64,000 bases of DNA from Winogradskyella sp046545555. Lineage in GTDB: Bacteria; Bacteroidota; Bacteroidia; Flavobacteriales; Flavobacteriaceae. The notes beneath the pieces were generated by a model. The model was not told the DNA's origin. It saw only the letters and a list, made by a program, of their open reading frames with translations, and made no database searches. The DNA lies in contig NZ_JBHZTH010000001.1 in the NCBI RefSeq assembly GCF_046545555.1, positions 620,001 to 684,000 on the forward strand, given 5' to 3'. Position numbers and translations under genes: made by a program. This document shows, piece after piece, positions 48,475-57,375 of this stretch. The first letter of the stretch is position 1, and each line of letters opens with the position of its first letter.

Positions 48475-50855
48475 TATAGATTATCTATAATAATTTCTTG
48501 AGAGATAAAGGTATCATCATTTAAAACACCTTCAACGAATAACTTAAAGCTATTCTTTGTGTTTAGTACATTAAAGTTAAATGAGCCATCTTTACTAAAC
48601 TCTAAGTTAGGTTTCCAATCAATGGTTCCAAATTCATTATAAAAAGAAGAATTATAATATTTAAACTTGGAGACGTAAAAGGTTTTTTCCTTGTTAAATC
48701 GCAAGGGTACATCATAAGTTTGAATATTATCATTTTTGCCCTTAGATTTATAATCATTTGAAGTGTAAATTTTAATAAAGCCAGCTTGACCTCTTATGCC
48801 ACCACCAACGCCATAAAGCTCGTATTCTATGTAGTCAATATCTTGCATATTTAAAAATGTTAACAGACCAAAATCTGAAGTAGAACTGGTTGTAAGAAGT
48901 CCTTCATTTAAATATACCAAAGGAACATTTGTTCCCCAATTAACACGTGGATTAGTGATACTTAAGGTGCCAGAGAAATAATCAAATTGTGTATTAAAAC
49001 CAAGGCGTTGTAGATACAAATCTAATCTTTGGTTTCTTAATTTTATTCTGTCATTAATAACGTCTACTTTAGATCTAATTGCTTTGTTGGCTAATGCTTC
49101 TGCACGTGTAAATTCTTTGCTCGCTTCAATAACGACTTCGTCTAATTGCTCACCATATTCCCAAGATTTATCTAATTCTATTTCTTTACTGTCTTCAATT
49201 ATTGAAGTAAAAATTGCTTGTGGAGTTTTATATTCTAAATTAAAATCGGGAAACTTTGAAGGGTAAAATTGAGGATAGATTGAAGGTTTTATTTTAAATC
49301 CTTTTTTTCTTGAATCAATATAACCGATTCTGAATAAATCATCATCATTTGGAAATACAGTTTTGGCAGTAAATTCTGAATCTGTTTCTTTAAGTTCAAA
49401 TAACTGTGAGGATGAGGCTTCTAATGGATAAAGGACATATGTTCCTGGGTTATCTCCGTTAATATTAGCTACCATGTCTATTCCACGTTCAAAAGGATAC
49501 ATAAAAACAGCATTGTAATTAAAAATTGTGTTCCAGTTGTAGCTACTCCAGCCCTGAGTTAATAATAACAATTCTAGATTATAGTTACTTTCTCTGGTGT
49601 CTTTAAAATATTGTGAAGCATTTTCAATAGTGCCTTTAACATAAGGTTGAATAAACAATTGTGATAATATATTATTATGATGATTATATGATTTAGTATT
49701 ACTAGGTAATATTGAAACACTAAGATTAGTTAATTTAGAGATATCAATATTTTTAAGCTGACCTTTTACATTAATACTGTCTTTAAGTTTTGTAGATGCT
49801 ACATTTGTAAGACCACTCGTCTTTATATTTTTTAAATTAAAATATAGGCGTTCTAAAATTGGCTGATTGTTTTTAGAAAAAATAGTAAATATATTCATAC
49901 CTGGATACAAATTCTCAATAGGATAGCTAAGAATAATTTGTCCCTTACTATTTAGCTGAAACTCTGTAATCTGCATTTCGCTTCCATCGTGGAGAGCAAT
50001 CTTAAATATATCTTCGCTAAATTGTTTTAGAAATAAATCGTTGGCATCCAATTTAACAATAACATTAGAACCAAGGCTATTCAATGTCATTGCTATTCCG
50101 GCAGATTTAATGTTTTCAATTTCTTTTTTTATTGTAGTTCCATTGGCGTTGAGTTCTGCATAATATTTAATGTTGGCTTTAGGATTAAGAATTACCTTAG
50201 CCATACCAGTATTATTTAGCTGAAAATTTGAGATGACCATATCGTTTTCGTCAATGATTTTGCCAATAGCATTTTTAATACCTAAACCAAATTGATTTTT
50301 TGCTACAATACCAATAACATTTTGAACATCATAAGATATATGGCCACCTTCTCCAAGTAGCTGCAAATCAATCTGCAATTTTTCTGATGCAATGGGCTTT
50401 ATTTCTTGTAAATTATCAGCATCAATAACTTTAAATGTCTGCTCAAAATGGTTAGACTCATTAAAATTACGCATCCAATTAGTATAGGCTTTAAAGGTGA
50501 AAACACCACTTTTAAAAAGACTGTCGATCTCAAAAATATTAGATGTAATTCCATCATCGACTTTTAGAAGTTTCTTTTTTATTACATTTCCTTCTAAATC
50601 ACTTATTGTGCAATAAAGGTTCTTTGTCATTTTTGAAGATCCTTTAGCATACTTATCGAAAATGTAGGTTGTGAATCCCAGCATTTCTCCTTCTATATAA
50701 GTAGACTTATTGAGATGAGCATAAGCAATTTCTCTTGGTGCTTCTGTATAATCTGAGTAATTATCAATAATATCTTCAGCATCTTGTGCAAATCCAAATG
50801 TAGAGCATAAAAGAAATAATGGGAATATTTTAAAGAGGTGAAGCGTTTTTATCAT
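48474..50855 (-). CDS. Macroglobulin-like domain protein with C-terminal TonB-receptor plug-like domain (paralogue B)
   Basis: 793 residues with signal peptide ('FPLFLLCSTFGFAQ'). The N-terminal part has MG2-like macroglobulin modules ('AYAHLNKSTYIEGEMLGFTT', 'SGVFTFKAYTNWMRNFNESN'). A ~60-residue linker leads to a C-terminal plug-like domain ('LDEVVIEASKEFTRAEAL', 'INPRVNWGTNVPLVYLNEGL', 'IEYELYGVGGGIRGQAGFIK') but there is no barrel. The two neighbouring proteins here align end to end, differing mainly in the linkers. Such proteins are common but functionally uncharacterised in Flavobacteriia and are probably periplasmic/outer-membrane assemblies. Confidence 0.82.
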   Translation of the reverse strand: MIKTLHLFKIFPLFLLCSTFGFAQDAEDIIDNYSDYTEAPREIAYAHLNKSTYIEGEMLGFTTYIFDKYAKGSSKMTKNLYCTISDLEGNVIKKKLLKVDDGITSNIFEIDSLFKSGVFTFKAYTNWMRNFNESNHFEQTFKVIDADNLQEIKPIASEKLQIDLQLLGEGGHISYDVQNVIGIVAKNQFGLGIKNAIGKIIDENDMVISNFQLNNTGMAKVILNPKANIKYYAELNANGTTIKKEIENIKSAGIAMTLNSLGSNVIVKLDANDLFLKQFSEDIFKIALHDGSEMQITEFQLNSKGQIILSYPIENLYPGMNIFTIFSKNNQPILERLYFNLKNIKTSGLTNVASTKLKDSINVKGQLKNIDISKLTNLSVSILPSNTKSYNHHNNILSQLFIQPYVKGTIENASQYFKDTRESNYNLELLLLTQGWSSYNWNTIFNYNAVFMYPFERGIDMVANINGDNPGTYVLYPLEASSSQLFELKETDSEFTAKTVFPNDDDLFRIGYIDSRKKGFKIKPSIYPQFYPSKFPDFNLEYKTPQAIFTSIIEDSKEIELDKSWEYGEQLDEVVIEASKEFTRAEALANKAIRSKVDVINDRIKLRNQRLDLYLQRLGFNTQFDYFSGTLSITNPRVNWGTNVPLVYLNEGLLTTSSTSDFGLLTFLNMQDIDYIEYELYGVGGGIRGQAGFIKIYTSNDYKSKGKNDNIQTYDVPLRFNKEKTFYVSKFKYYNSSFYNEFGTIDWKPNLEFSKDGSFNFNVLNTKNSFKLFVEGVLNDDTFISQEIIIDNL

Positions 50856-50941
50856 GGCAACTGGTTTTGTGTAAAATTATTAAAAACTGTATCTAAGCTT
50901 TTGATTTTAACGAATCTTTAGAACTAAAACTTCTAGTGAAA

Positions 50942-53338
50942 TTATCTATTGACTGTTATTTTCTGAGAAATCAGTTGGTTTTCATTTAGAACACCTTCTA
51001 TATAAAGTGTGATGTCTGTAGACTTAATATTTGGCACTTTAAATTCTGCAATACCGTTTTCAATATCTAGTTTTGGTAACCAACCAACAGTTCCATATTC
51101 CTTAAAGAAATCTGTCTTGTAAGAATAATATTTAGGAGTATAAAATGTTTTGTCTTTGCTAAAATTTAAAGGTGCCTCGTAGGTGACAACATTATCTATA
51201 GGATTTAATTCATTGTAACGTGTGCCAGTAAAGATTTTAATGAAACCAGCATTACCTCTTATTCCACCTCCAATACCATACAATTCATACTCAATATAAT
51301 CAATTGAGTCCATCGTAAGAAAGGTTAAAATACCAAAATCAGAATCTTTACCAGAGGTTGTTAATAGTGCTCCGTCCAAGTAAACTAAAGGAGTTTTGTC
51401 TTTCGAAGTACCTCTAGGGTTAATAATACTTAATTTACCAGAAAATATATCAAAGTCTGTAGCCCAACCTAGGCGTTGCAGATAAAGATCTATACGCATG
51501 CCTCTAAGTTTTATGTTTTCTTCAATAAACTCAAATCGAGATACAATTGCTTTTTGTTTTAATTCTTCGAACTTTGTATATCTTTTATCTGCTTTTACAA
51601 CAACTTCATCTAGGGCTTCCACTTTATTTATATCCCAAGATTTATTCTCATTTCTGCCCTTTACATAATAGTCATTGAGGGTATATGACTCTTCTATTAT
51701 TTTATAATCTTTCGAGAATAAAGGAAAAGAGTTTGGAAAATATTGCAGTGCTAAGGTTGGTTTTTTATTAAAACTTGTCTTTTCATTTTCTATAAACCCT
51801 ATTCTTAATTTTTCTTTCTCATTTGGGAAAACAGATTTTATAGTAAACTCTTTTTCGTTATTTGCAATATTAAATAATTGGGTATTACCACTTCTGTTTG
51901 GATATACTAAATATGTTCCGTTTTTACTCTTATTTATATTAGCTACGATATCTATACCACGCTCAAAGGGGTAAATAAACTTATCATTATAATTAAAAAT
52001 TTTAGTCCAATCATAGCTAGACCAACCTTGAGTTAACATTAATAAATCTAAGTTATATGAAGCTCTTTTATTGTTGCTATCAAAATACATTGCTCCATTT
52101 TCAATCGTAGAATTAACATAAGGTTGAATGTATAATTGAGAGAAGATATTGTTGTTATGATTATAAGACTTTGTTGCAACTGGCAATACAGATACACTTA
52201 GGTGCGATGAGTTATCGGAGTTTGTGAGATTTTTAAGATTAAGTTTTACAGACAAACTATCTTTAGAAGGCTTCACTTTTACTTTAGTTAATTCTGTTTT
52301 CTTAAAGTTATTATTAAAGTAAAGACGTTCTAAAATAGGCTGATCATCATTATTAAATACTGTAAATATGTTTATACCAGAATTTAGTTCTTCCTTTGGG
52401 TATAATAAAATGGCTTCTCCGTTTTTATTGAGACTTACATAAGTCAGCAACATATTATGCCCATTATGCAGTCCTACTTTAAAGTTTTGATTAGTGCTGT
52501 TTTCTAAAGTTTGTTGATTTGTTTTTAGGTTTAGGATTAAATTTTCTTTAGAAGGTAATACGGACATTACCACTCCTAATAGCTTAATATCATTTATAGG
52601 TTTTTTGAGTGTTTTGGTAGCTGTTTCTAAGGTTATAAAATAGGATTCCTTAGAGTTAGGAATAAAAATTGTTTTTCCTACGCCTACTTCATTCAATAGA
52701 AATTTAGCAACTACATTATTAGAACTATCTAAAATTACGCCACGTGCATTTTTTATGCCTTTTCCGAACTGATTTTTAGCAATAATACCAACGGTGTTTT
52801 TAACATTATAAAGTATGTGACCACCTTCACCAAGAATTTGAAGATCAATATCAAAATCTTTAGGTGTTATCGGTTTTATTGTATTGTTATTATCTGCATT
52901 TATAACTTTAAAGGTTTGTTGGAAATGATTAGGTTCGCTGAAATTGCGCATCCAGTTTGTATATGCTTTAAAAGTAAATACACCTGAAGATAATGTGCTA
53001 TCTATATAGAAAACATTTGAGGTTACACCATTTTCTACTTTTAAGAGTTTTTTCTTTATTACATTTCCATTTTCGTCATTAATGGTGCAATATAGATTTT
53101 GAGTTTCCTTTGAAGTTGACTTAGAGAATTTATCAATAATATAAGCCGTAAACCCCATCATTTCACCTTCTATAAAGGTGGATTTGTTGAGGTGAACATA
53201 GGCGAGTTCTCTAGGAGCCTCAGCGTATGTAATATAGTCGTTGAGAACATCTTGAGAATGCTGTGTAAAAGACTTATTGATAAACAAAAAAGCGATAACT
53301 AAAAATGAAGTTTTGAGAGGAAGTAGTGTTTTTTTCAT
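50942..53338 (-). CDS. Macroglobulin-like domain protein with C-terminal TonB-receptor plug-like domain (paralogue A)
   Basis: 798 residues with signal peptide ('TSFLVIAFLFINKSFTQ'). Same architecture as the protein encoded next: MG2-like modules ('AYVHLNKSTFIEGEMMGFTA', 'SGVFTFKAYTNWMRNFSEPN'), a middle region with 'LLMLTQGWSSYDWTKIFNYN', and a plug-like domain ('ALDEVVVKADKRYTKFEEL', 'NPRGTSKDKTPLVYLDGAL', 'IEYELYGIGGGIRGNAGFIK'). Its first ~180 residues are almost the same as in paralogue B and the 5' leaders also share an 'AACCAG' start-proximal motif, indicating tandem duplication. The 251-bp gap to metG shows no gene. Confidence 0.82.
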   Translation of the reverse strand: MKKTLLPLKTSFLVIAFLFINKSFTQHSQDVLNDYITYAEAPRELAYVHLNKSTFIEGEMMGFTAYIIDKFSKSTSKETQNLYCTINDENGNVIKKKLLKVENGVTSNVFYIDSTLSSGVFTFKAYTNWMRNFSEPNHFQQTFKVINADNNNTIKPITPKDFDIDLQILGEGGHILYNVKNTVGIIAKNQFGKGIKNARGVILDSSNNVVAKFLLNEVGVGKTIFIPNSKESYFITLETATKTLKKPINDIKLLGVVMSVLPSKENLILNLKTNQQTLENSTNQNFKVGLHNGHNMLLTYVSLNKNGEAILLYPKEELNSGINIFTVFNNDDQPILERLYFNNNFKKTELTKVKVKPSKDSLSVKLNLKNLTNSDNSSHLSVSVLPVATKSYNHNNNIFSQLYIQPYVNSTIENGAMYFDSNNKRASYNLDLLMLTQGWSSYDWTKIFNYNDKFIYPFERGIDIVANINKSKNGTYLVYPNRSGNTQLFNIANNEKEFTIKSVFPNEKEKLRIGFIENEKTSFNKKPTLALQYFPNSFPLFSKDYKIIEESYTLNDYYVKGRNENKSWDINKVEALDEVVVKADKRYTKFEELKQKAIVSRFEFIEENIKLRGMRIDLYLQRLGWATDFDIFSGKLSIINPRGTSKDKTPLVYLDGALLTTSGKDSDFGILTFLTMDSIDYIEYELYGIGGGIRGNAGFIKIFTGTRYNELNPIDNVVTYEAPLNFSKDKTFYTPKYYSYKTDFFKEYGTVGWLPKLDIENGIAEFKVPNIKSTDITLYIEGVLNENQLISQKITVNR

Positions 53339-53589
53339 GATAGCTGGTTTTAAACCAAAAGTTACACAAAAACTATACCATAGACAGCAGTTTTAACTAT
53401 ATTTTATAGTTAAACATCTAATTATCAAAGGGGTTATATTCCATCGCTTTGTAAGACGCGTATTTTTTTGATATAAGCTTTATTTGTTAAAACCGTTATC
53501 AATAACTATTTCTATTATGATAAATAGATGATATAGCACTTAAAAATAGGCCTAGTATTAAAGTTTTTATTTCAGATTTGGTTTGTCCA

Positions 53590-55656
53590 CTAACTAATCT
53601 TTAGTCCATTAGAGACCTCGTTTATATCTGGATTAACAAATACTAAGTTGCCACCTTCGTCTTCAGTCATTAAAATCATACCCTGACTTTCTACACCACG
53701 AAGTGCGCGTGGAGCTAAATTGACTAAAACAGTAACACGTTTCCCAATAACTTCATCTGGTGTAAAGCTTTCTGCAATACCTGAAACGATAGTTCGAGTA
53801 TCCATACCTGTATCTACTTTTAAGACTAATAGTTTTTTAGTCTTAGGCATTTTTTCTGCTTCTAAAATAGTACCGACTCTAATGTCTAGTTTTGTAAAAT
53901 CATCAAAAGTAATTTCTTCTTTTTGAGGTTCTATCACTTTTTTAGATGCCTCGTTTGCCTTTTTGCTAGCTTTTAATTTTGCCAATTGTGTTTCAATTTG
54001 AGAATCTTCAATTTGTGAAAAAAGTAAATCTGCTTTTCCTTCCTGAAGTTGGTGCCCACTAGGTAATAAGATCTCTTTTGTAGAAATAGCGTTCCATGAA
54101 GTATCGAGTTCACTCCCCGAAATATTTAAAATACCTTTTAATTTGGTAGATGTAAATGGTAAAAATGGTTCACTCAAGGTTGCTAATGCCGAAGAAATCT
54201 GAAGGGCAATAAACATAACAGTTTTAGTGCGCTTAGGATCGTTCTTAACCGTTTTCCATGGTTCTTCATCTGCAAGATATTTGTTACCTAGTCTTGCTAA
54301 ATTTATAAGCTCCTGGCTCGCTTCTCTAAAACGATAACGTTCAATAGAACTAGATATCACAGCAGGATATGCTTTCAATTTTTCTAAGGTCGTTTCATCA
54401 ATATCCTTATAAGTTGAAGGTTGTGGCACAAAACCATCATAGTATTTGTTTGTTAATACTGAAACTCGATTAATAAAATTTCCGAAAATAGCTACAAGCT
54501 CGTTGTTGTTTCTTGCTTGAAAATCTTTCCATGTAAAATCGTTATCCTTTGTTTCAGGAGCATTAGCTGTTAGCGCATAGCGTAAAACATCTTGTTGATT
54601 AGGAAAGTCTATTAAATATTCTGGTAACCAAACTGCCCAATTTTTAGAAGTTGATAATTTATTACCTTCTAAATTTAAAAACTCATTTGCAGGTACATTT
54701 TCGGGTAAAATATAAGAGCCTTCCGCTTTAAGCATAGATGGAAAAATAATACAGTGAAATACAATATTATCCTTGCCAATGAAGTGAACTAAAGTAGTTT
54801 CTTCATTTTTCCAATAGTCCTCCCAATTTTTTCCTTCACGCTCTGCCCACTCTTTTGTAGCAGAAATGTAACCTATAGGTGCATCAAACCAAACATATAA
54901 TACTTTGCCCTCTCCTCCTTCTACAGGTACCGGAATTCCCCAATCTAAATCTCGCGTTACAGCTCTTGGTCTTAAGCCATCGTCAATCCAAGACTTTACT
55001 TGGCCATATACATTTGGTTTCCAATCTTTTTTATGCCCTTTTAAAATCCACTCTTTTAGGAATTCTTCATGCTTATTTAATGGAAGAAACCAGTGCTTAG
55101 TTTCTTTTAAACTTGGGACATTACCAGTTATCGCTGATTTTGGATTTATTAAATCAGTTGCATTATGGCTTGTTCCACAATTTTCACATTGGTCTCCATA
55201 ACTTTCTTCATTACCACATTTAGGACAAGTACCAATTACAAAACGATCTGCTAAAAATTGATTTGCTTCAGCATCATATAATTGCTCAGAAACTTCTTCT
55301 ACAAACTCATTCTTATCATATAAGGTTTTAAAAAATTCTGAAGCTGTATCGTGATGTATCTTTGCTGAAGTGCGCGAGTAATTATTAAATGTTATACCAA
55401 ATTCTTCAAAAGATGTTTTGATAATTGCATGATATTTATCTACAATATCCTGTGGTGTAACACCCTCTTTTTTTGCTTTAATAGTAATTGGTACTCCGTG
55501 TTCATCACTTCCGCAAATAAAAGCAACATCGTTACCTGTTAATCTTAGATATCTCGCATATATATCAGCAGGTACATAAACACCGGCTAAATGGCCAATA
55601 TGAATAGGACCATTTGTATATGGTAATGCTGCTGTTATAGTATATCTTTTAGACAT
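53590..55656 (-). CDS. metG: Methionyl-tRNA synthetase
   Basis: 688 residues charging tRNA-Met. Class I motifs: HIGH (19-22, 'GPIHIGHLAG') and KLSTS as the KMSKS equivalent ('GNKLSTSKNWAVW'). A zinc knuckle CPKC...CENC is present in the CP insertion. The C-terminal ~110 residues are a tRNA-binding (EMAP/Trbp111-like) dimerisation domain ('FDDFTKLDIRVGTILEAEKM', 'ALRGVESQGMILM'). Full-length long type. A TAATTTTG -7 element is at 55680-55687. Confidence 0.97.
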   Translation of the reverse strand: MSKRYTITAALPYTNGPIHIGHLAGVYVPADIYARYLRLTGNDVAFICGSDEHGVPITIKAKKEGVTPQDIVDKYHAIIKTSFEEFGITFNNYSRTSAKIHHDTASEFFKTLYDKNEFVEEVSEQLYDAEANQFLADRFVIGTCPKCGNEESYGDQCENCGTSHNATDLINPKSAITGNVPSLKETKHWFLPLNKHEEFLKEWILKGHKKDWKPNVYGQVKSWIDDGLRPRAVTRDLDWGIPVPVEGGEGKVLYVWFDAPIGYISATKEWAEREGKNWEDYWKNEETTLVHFIGKDNIVFHCIIFPSMLKAEGSYILPENVPANEFLNLEGNKLSTSKNWAVWLPEYLIDFPNQQDVLRYALTANAPETKDNDFTWKDFQARNNNELVAIFGNFINRVSVLTNKYYDGFVPQPSTYKDIDETTLEKLKAYPAVISSSIERYRFREASQELINLARLGNKYLADEEPWKTVKNDPKRTKTVMFIALQISSALATLSEPFLPFTSTKLKGILNISGSELDTSWNAISTKEILLPSGHQLQEGKADLLFSQIEDSQIETQLAKLKASKKANEASKKVIEPQKEEITFDDFTKLDIRVGTILEAEKMPKTKKLLVLKVDTGMDTRTIVSGIAESFTPDEVIGKRVTVLVNLAPRALRGVESQGMILMTEDEGGNLVFVNPDINEVSNGLKIS

Positions 55657-55679
55657 GAATGTTCGATTAATATGAAGCG

Positions 55680-55687
55680 CAAAATTA
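55680..55687 (-). promoter_or_regulatory. -7 promoter element (TAATTTTG) of metG
   Basis: Minus-strand TAATTTTG fits TAnnTTTG and lies 24 bp upstream of the metG start. The -33 region overlaps the terminator of the upstream operon and is not clear. Confidence 0.45.
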
Positions 55688-55714
55688 CAACTTTACTCCT
55701 AAGTTAAAAAACGA

Positions 55715-55742
55715 AAAGCCTTCAGTTATCACTGAAGGCTTT
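55715..55742 (-). terminator. Terminator of the DUF1800-DUF1501 operon
   Basis: AAAGCCTTCAGT (55715-55726) pairs perfectly with ACTGAAGGCTTT (55731-55742) across TATC. On the minus strand it is followed by TTTTCGTTTTTT, a strong intrinsic terminator 22 bp after the DUF1501 stop. Confidence 0.9.
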
Positions 55743-55764
55743 CTTTTCTTTGTTTTATTAATTT

Positions 55765-57366
55765 TTATCTTATTATGAGGGACTTACTAAAGTTTTGATT
55801 ACCTACAGAAATGCGATAAATATACTGACCAGTACTTAATTTCTTAGCAACTGTATTTTTTACGCTTATGCTATGTTCTCCTGCGAATAGCATTTCATTT
55901 TTAAGGGTTGCGATGGTTCGTCCCATAATATCGTATAGCTTTATTACCGTATGTTGTGTATATGGATTTTTTATATAAATAATACTATCGGTTTCTGTGT
56001 AAATAACTTGATGTTTAAATCTGTTTTGATTAAAATCATCGACACTAAGAGCATCACAATTAAATCCGAGATCAACTCTGGCATAAGTTGTATTTAATAA
56101 GGCTTCGTTTACCAAGTTAGAATCTACACACAACCATTCTTGTAAAATACTAGCATAAACTTCTCTAAAATCTTGAGTATACCCTAAGTTACCGCTACTT
56201 TCATTTAAATCGGGATGCTGTCCTACAAAGCCATTACCTTCAATAGCAGGTCCAAATAGCATTAATGGTGCAGCTTTACCGTGATCGGTTCCATTAGAAC
56301 CGTTTTCATAAATACGACGGCCAAACTCACTAATTGTCATTGAAAGAACTTTGTCGTCTAAACCAGCTTGGGCTAAATCCTCATAGAATAGTTTAATTGA
56401 ATTGGCTAAGTCGATTAATAAATTTCTATGATTGTTAACTTGGTTGGCATGGGTATCAAAACTACCTAAGGTTACCATATATACCTTTGTACCTAAGTTA
56501 CCTTTTATAAGACGTGCAACGATTGAAAGTTGTTGCCCTAATTCTGAATCCATATACTCAGAACTATTAACTCCCTCAGTATAGGCTTCATGTATAGTCC
56601 CAGCATACTGATAGGTGGTATTTGTAGTACCTCTCATAAATTGTAATTGATCACCATAAATACAATCTGGAAAACTAGACATGTCATGCACTGTTCCACT
56701 CTGAGCAATAGCTTCTAACTGATTTGGATTGGCAACTGAAAAGGCATAATTATTAGAATCCCCTTCAAATATTAAATTACCTATACTACCAATTTGTACC
56801 GCAGCAGGTACACTAGGAGGGTTAATTAGATATTCTGGATAAAGTTCTTCAAAATGTCTTCCTAGCCAACCTGTTTGAGCGCCGTTTGTTTGGTCTGTTG
56901 AAGCCCATATATCTGATCCTGCAAAATGGGATTGACTTTGATTTTCGTAACCTACGCCATGCACAACCTTCATACCTCCTGTGTCCCAAAGATTTAACAA
57001 ATCGTTCATATATGTCGGAAATCCGAAGTCGGGTGTTAACGCTGTAACCTGACTTTGAGTGTGTCTAATATTAGGTCTATTTGCTGCATAAGTGTCGTAA
57101 TCGTAAAGAGGAACAATAGTATTAAGCCCGTCATTACCACCTTTTAGTCTAATAATAACAAGAATTCTGTCTGTTTCAGAATTACTTATTGCCGCTGCTA
57201 ATTTTGAATCGCTAGATGCTGAAAGCGGCATACCTCCTAGCATCATTGTACCAGCACCAGTAAGACCTAAGGCCTGTAAAAATGATCGTCGATTCCATTT
57301 TTTGTGCTCTTCATCGTGAGCGCTTGTTCCGAATTTTGAATCTTGTTTTGGGTCGTGATTGCACAT
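55765..57366 (-). CDS. DUF1501 protein with T9SS type A sorting tail, Tat signal
   Basis: 533 residues. N-terminal twin-arginine signal ('NRRSFLQALGLTGAGTMMLG'). Family segments: 'ILVIIRLKGGNDGLNTIVPL', 'GYENQSQSHFAGSDIWAS', 'KVYMVTLGSFDTHANQVNNH' and 'VLSMTISEFGRRIYENGSNG' with 'TDHGKAAPLMLFGPAI'. These carry the conserved D/H positions of the alkaline-phosphatase-like fold. The last ~75 residues ('NPYTQHTVIKLYDIMGRTIA', 'GQYIYRISVGNQNFSKSLI') are a T9SS type A tail. Tat signal plus T9SS tail implies folding in the cytoplasm before surface delivery. It pairs with the DUF1800 gene 9 bp upstream. Confidence 0.93.
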   Translation of the reverse strand: MCNHDPKQDSKFGTSAHDEEHKKWNRRSFLQALGLTGAGTMMLGGMPLSASSDSKLAAAISNSETDRILVIIRLKGGNDGLNTIVPLYDYDTYAANRPNIRHTQSQVTALTPDFGFPTYMNDLLNLWDTGGMKVVHGVGYENQSQSHFAGSDIWASTDQTNGAQTGWLGRHFEELYPEYLINPPSVPAAVQIGSIGNLIFEGDSNNYAFSVANPNQLEAIAQSGTVHDMSSFPDCIYGDQLQFMRGTTNTTYQYAGTIHEAYTEGVNSSEYMDSELGQQLSIVARLIKGNLGTKVYMVTLGSFDTHANQVNNHRNLLIDLANSIKLFYEDLAQAGLDDKVLSMTISEFGRRIYENGSNGTDHGKAAPLMLFGPAIEGNGFVGQHPDLNESSGNLGYTQDFREVYASILQEWLCVDSNLVNEALLNTTYARVDLGFNCDALSVDDFNQNRFKHQVIYTETDSIIYIKNPYTQHTVIKLYDIMGRTIATLKNEMLFAGEHSISVKNTVAKKLSTGQYIYRISVGNQNFSKSLIIR

Positions 57367-57375
57367 AATAGTAGG

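Noticed and set aside
53339..53589. Possible small gene or RNA in the gap between metG and the macroglobulin/plug gene
   Set aside because: No frame longer than a few dozen codons has a plausible product and no stable hairpin or promoter match was found.
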